This document shows, one piece after another, positions 28,606-29,040 of a DNA stretch of 29,040 nucleotides (within the stretch, counting starts at the first letter, position 1; every line of letters starts with the position of its first letter). Position numbers and translations under genes: made by a program. Source of the stretch: SFTJ01 sp905210415 (lineage in GTDB: Bacteria; Bacteroidota; Bacteroidia; Bacteroidales; Muribaculaceae); the NCBI GenBank assembly GCA_902476295.1, contig CABSDC010000023.1:1-29040 (forward strand). The letters are read 5' to 3'. The notes beneath the pieces were generated by a model. That model was not told where the DNA came from, searched no databases, and worked only from the letters and a program-made list of their open reading frames with translations.

Positions 28606-28770
28606 GCCGTATATGTGAAAATTTTACTGCTTGGTGTCTTTCGGTTTTTATAAGGCATCTTTTGCTTGATTTTAATTCGCAATAGCCTGCTATTACTCAT
28701 TAAAAATCAATTAAAATCTGCACTTCTAAAAATTCGAAATTCAACCAAGCCCTAATGCCCGAATTGGGTT
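28587..28770 (+). repeat. Foldback repeat copy 8, overlaps the end of rnz
   Basis: Left end AACCCAAATCGATCATTAGG, right end CCTAATGCCCGAATTGGGTT, internal hairpin GCAATAGCCTGCTATT. It begins inside the last codons of rnz. Immediately after the right end comes GACCCAAATTTAATCC, which resembles the first 8 bp of another left end. Confidence 0.93.
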
Positions 28771-28895
28771 GACCCAAATTTAATCCGATTCTAAAAAAAA
28801 GGTGTTTTTTGCGGGAATTGATTGGCGCGTAGAGATTTGCGGCAGAGGAAAATGGTTGCATTCGGTGGCGGAGAGAATTTTTTTTCGCGATGGTG
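28771..28895. other. Intergenic region after copy 8
   Basis: Low-complexity A- and T-runs with no credible gene. The short ACCCAAAT at 28772-28779 could be a trace of another foldback end. Confidence 0.35.
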
Positions 28896-28922
28896 CAACT
28901 TTTTTCATACGTTGCTGCGTCT
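28896..28922 (+). promoter_or_regulatory. Candidate ECF-sigma promoter of the gene at 29006
   Basis: CAACT followed by a T-run at 28896-28905 and CGTCT at 28918-28922, with about 17 bp between CAACT and CGTCT, resemble the AAC and CGTC elements of extracytoplasmic-function sigma promoters. No TAnnTTTG is seen in the right place for this gene. A leader hairpin AATCGG/CCGATT follows at about 28932-28957. The ATG is 84 bp downstream. Confidence 0.4.
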
Positions 28923-29005
28923 AACCAGTGAAATCGGTAAGCCCGTAGCAAGCCGATTCAATAGAGAAAAGTTAATCTAAAATATACATCTAATAAAAAA
29001 ATGAT

Positions 29006-29040
29006 ATGAAAAAGTTTCTTGTAATGGCAGTGGTGGCGGC
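29006..29040 (+). CDS. Start of an exported protein (partial)
   Basis: The ATG at 29006 begins MKKFLVMAVVAA, a typical signal peptide start, and the frame is open to the window end. Only 11-12 residues are visible, so nothing can be said of function beyond probable export to the envelope. Confidence 0.55.
   Translation, partial: MKKFLVMAVVA

Noticed and set aside
261..28770. The dispersed repeats as a CRISPR array
   Set aside because: Units are ~185 bp, kilobases apart and palindromic as a whole. There are no regular spacers and no cas genes.
1..29040. tRNA or rRNA genes
   Set aside because: No TψC-arm-like GGTTCGAnTCC with a matching acceptor stem and no rRNA-like stretch was noticed. A tRNAscan run would be needed to be certain.

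Overview
The window looks like a chromosomal segment of a Bacteroidales bacterium (phylum Bacteroidota). The reasons are type IX secretion genes (PorX, PorW/SprE), many promoters of the Bacteroidota form TAnnTTTG with a TTG about 20 bp upstream, few clear Shine-Dalgarno sites, PorT-like small beta-barrels, and closest-looking protein family versions from that group (AsnA, Upp, MetK, RibF). I cannot place genus or species from sequence alone.

Layout. 1-95 is the 3' end of an OmpA-type gene. 509-2821 is a minus-strand operon tsaE-birA-LOG family-PduO adenosyltransferase. 3016-4429 is an IS4-family insertion sequence with a nonsense-mutated transposase; on its right lies the 3' half of a beta-barrel gene whose 5' half is absent. 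5174-9660 holds porX and porW (gliding/T9SS). 9931-10521 is a small outer-membrane barrel. 10736-14487 is a minus-strand run: serine hydrolase, aroA, a small membrane protein, and a metal ABC permease. 14637-17119 is a decayed prophage remnant (holin, M15 endolysin, frameshifted portal). 17174-18532 is a sodium:alanine symporter, followed by asnA and metK (with a candidate SAM riboswitch leader). 22747-23283 is an orphan vsr. 23665-25911 is a HAD phosphatase-ribF-upp operon. 26706-27269 is an SlyD-like FKBP, 27682-28605 is RNase Z, and a new envelope gene starts at 29006.

The protein-coding content is mostly ordinary housekeeping; the unusual content is non-coding. (i) A ~185-bp interspersed foldback element occurs as seven full copies and one partial copy, all in the same orientation and all at or near gene 3' ends. 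It has ~22-bp imperfect terminal inverted repeats and almost the whole unit reads as one imperfect palindrome. In three genes (metal permease, M15 endolysin, RNase Z) the element supplies the last codons and the stop. (ii) Four short predicted transcripts share a TAyCTTTG promoter and a common 5' sequence, and all contain a hairpin, which in at least three is followed by a T-run. Two lie in a duplicated composite block downstream of metK and upp, and two lie on the minus strand upstream of vsr and the FKBP gene. (iii) The metK leader contains competing pairings that can be drawn as a translational SAM switch. All of these were read by eye; no folding, alignment or database search was run.
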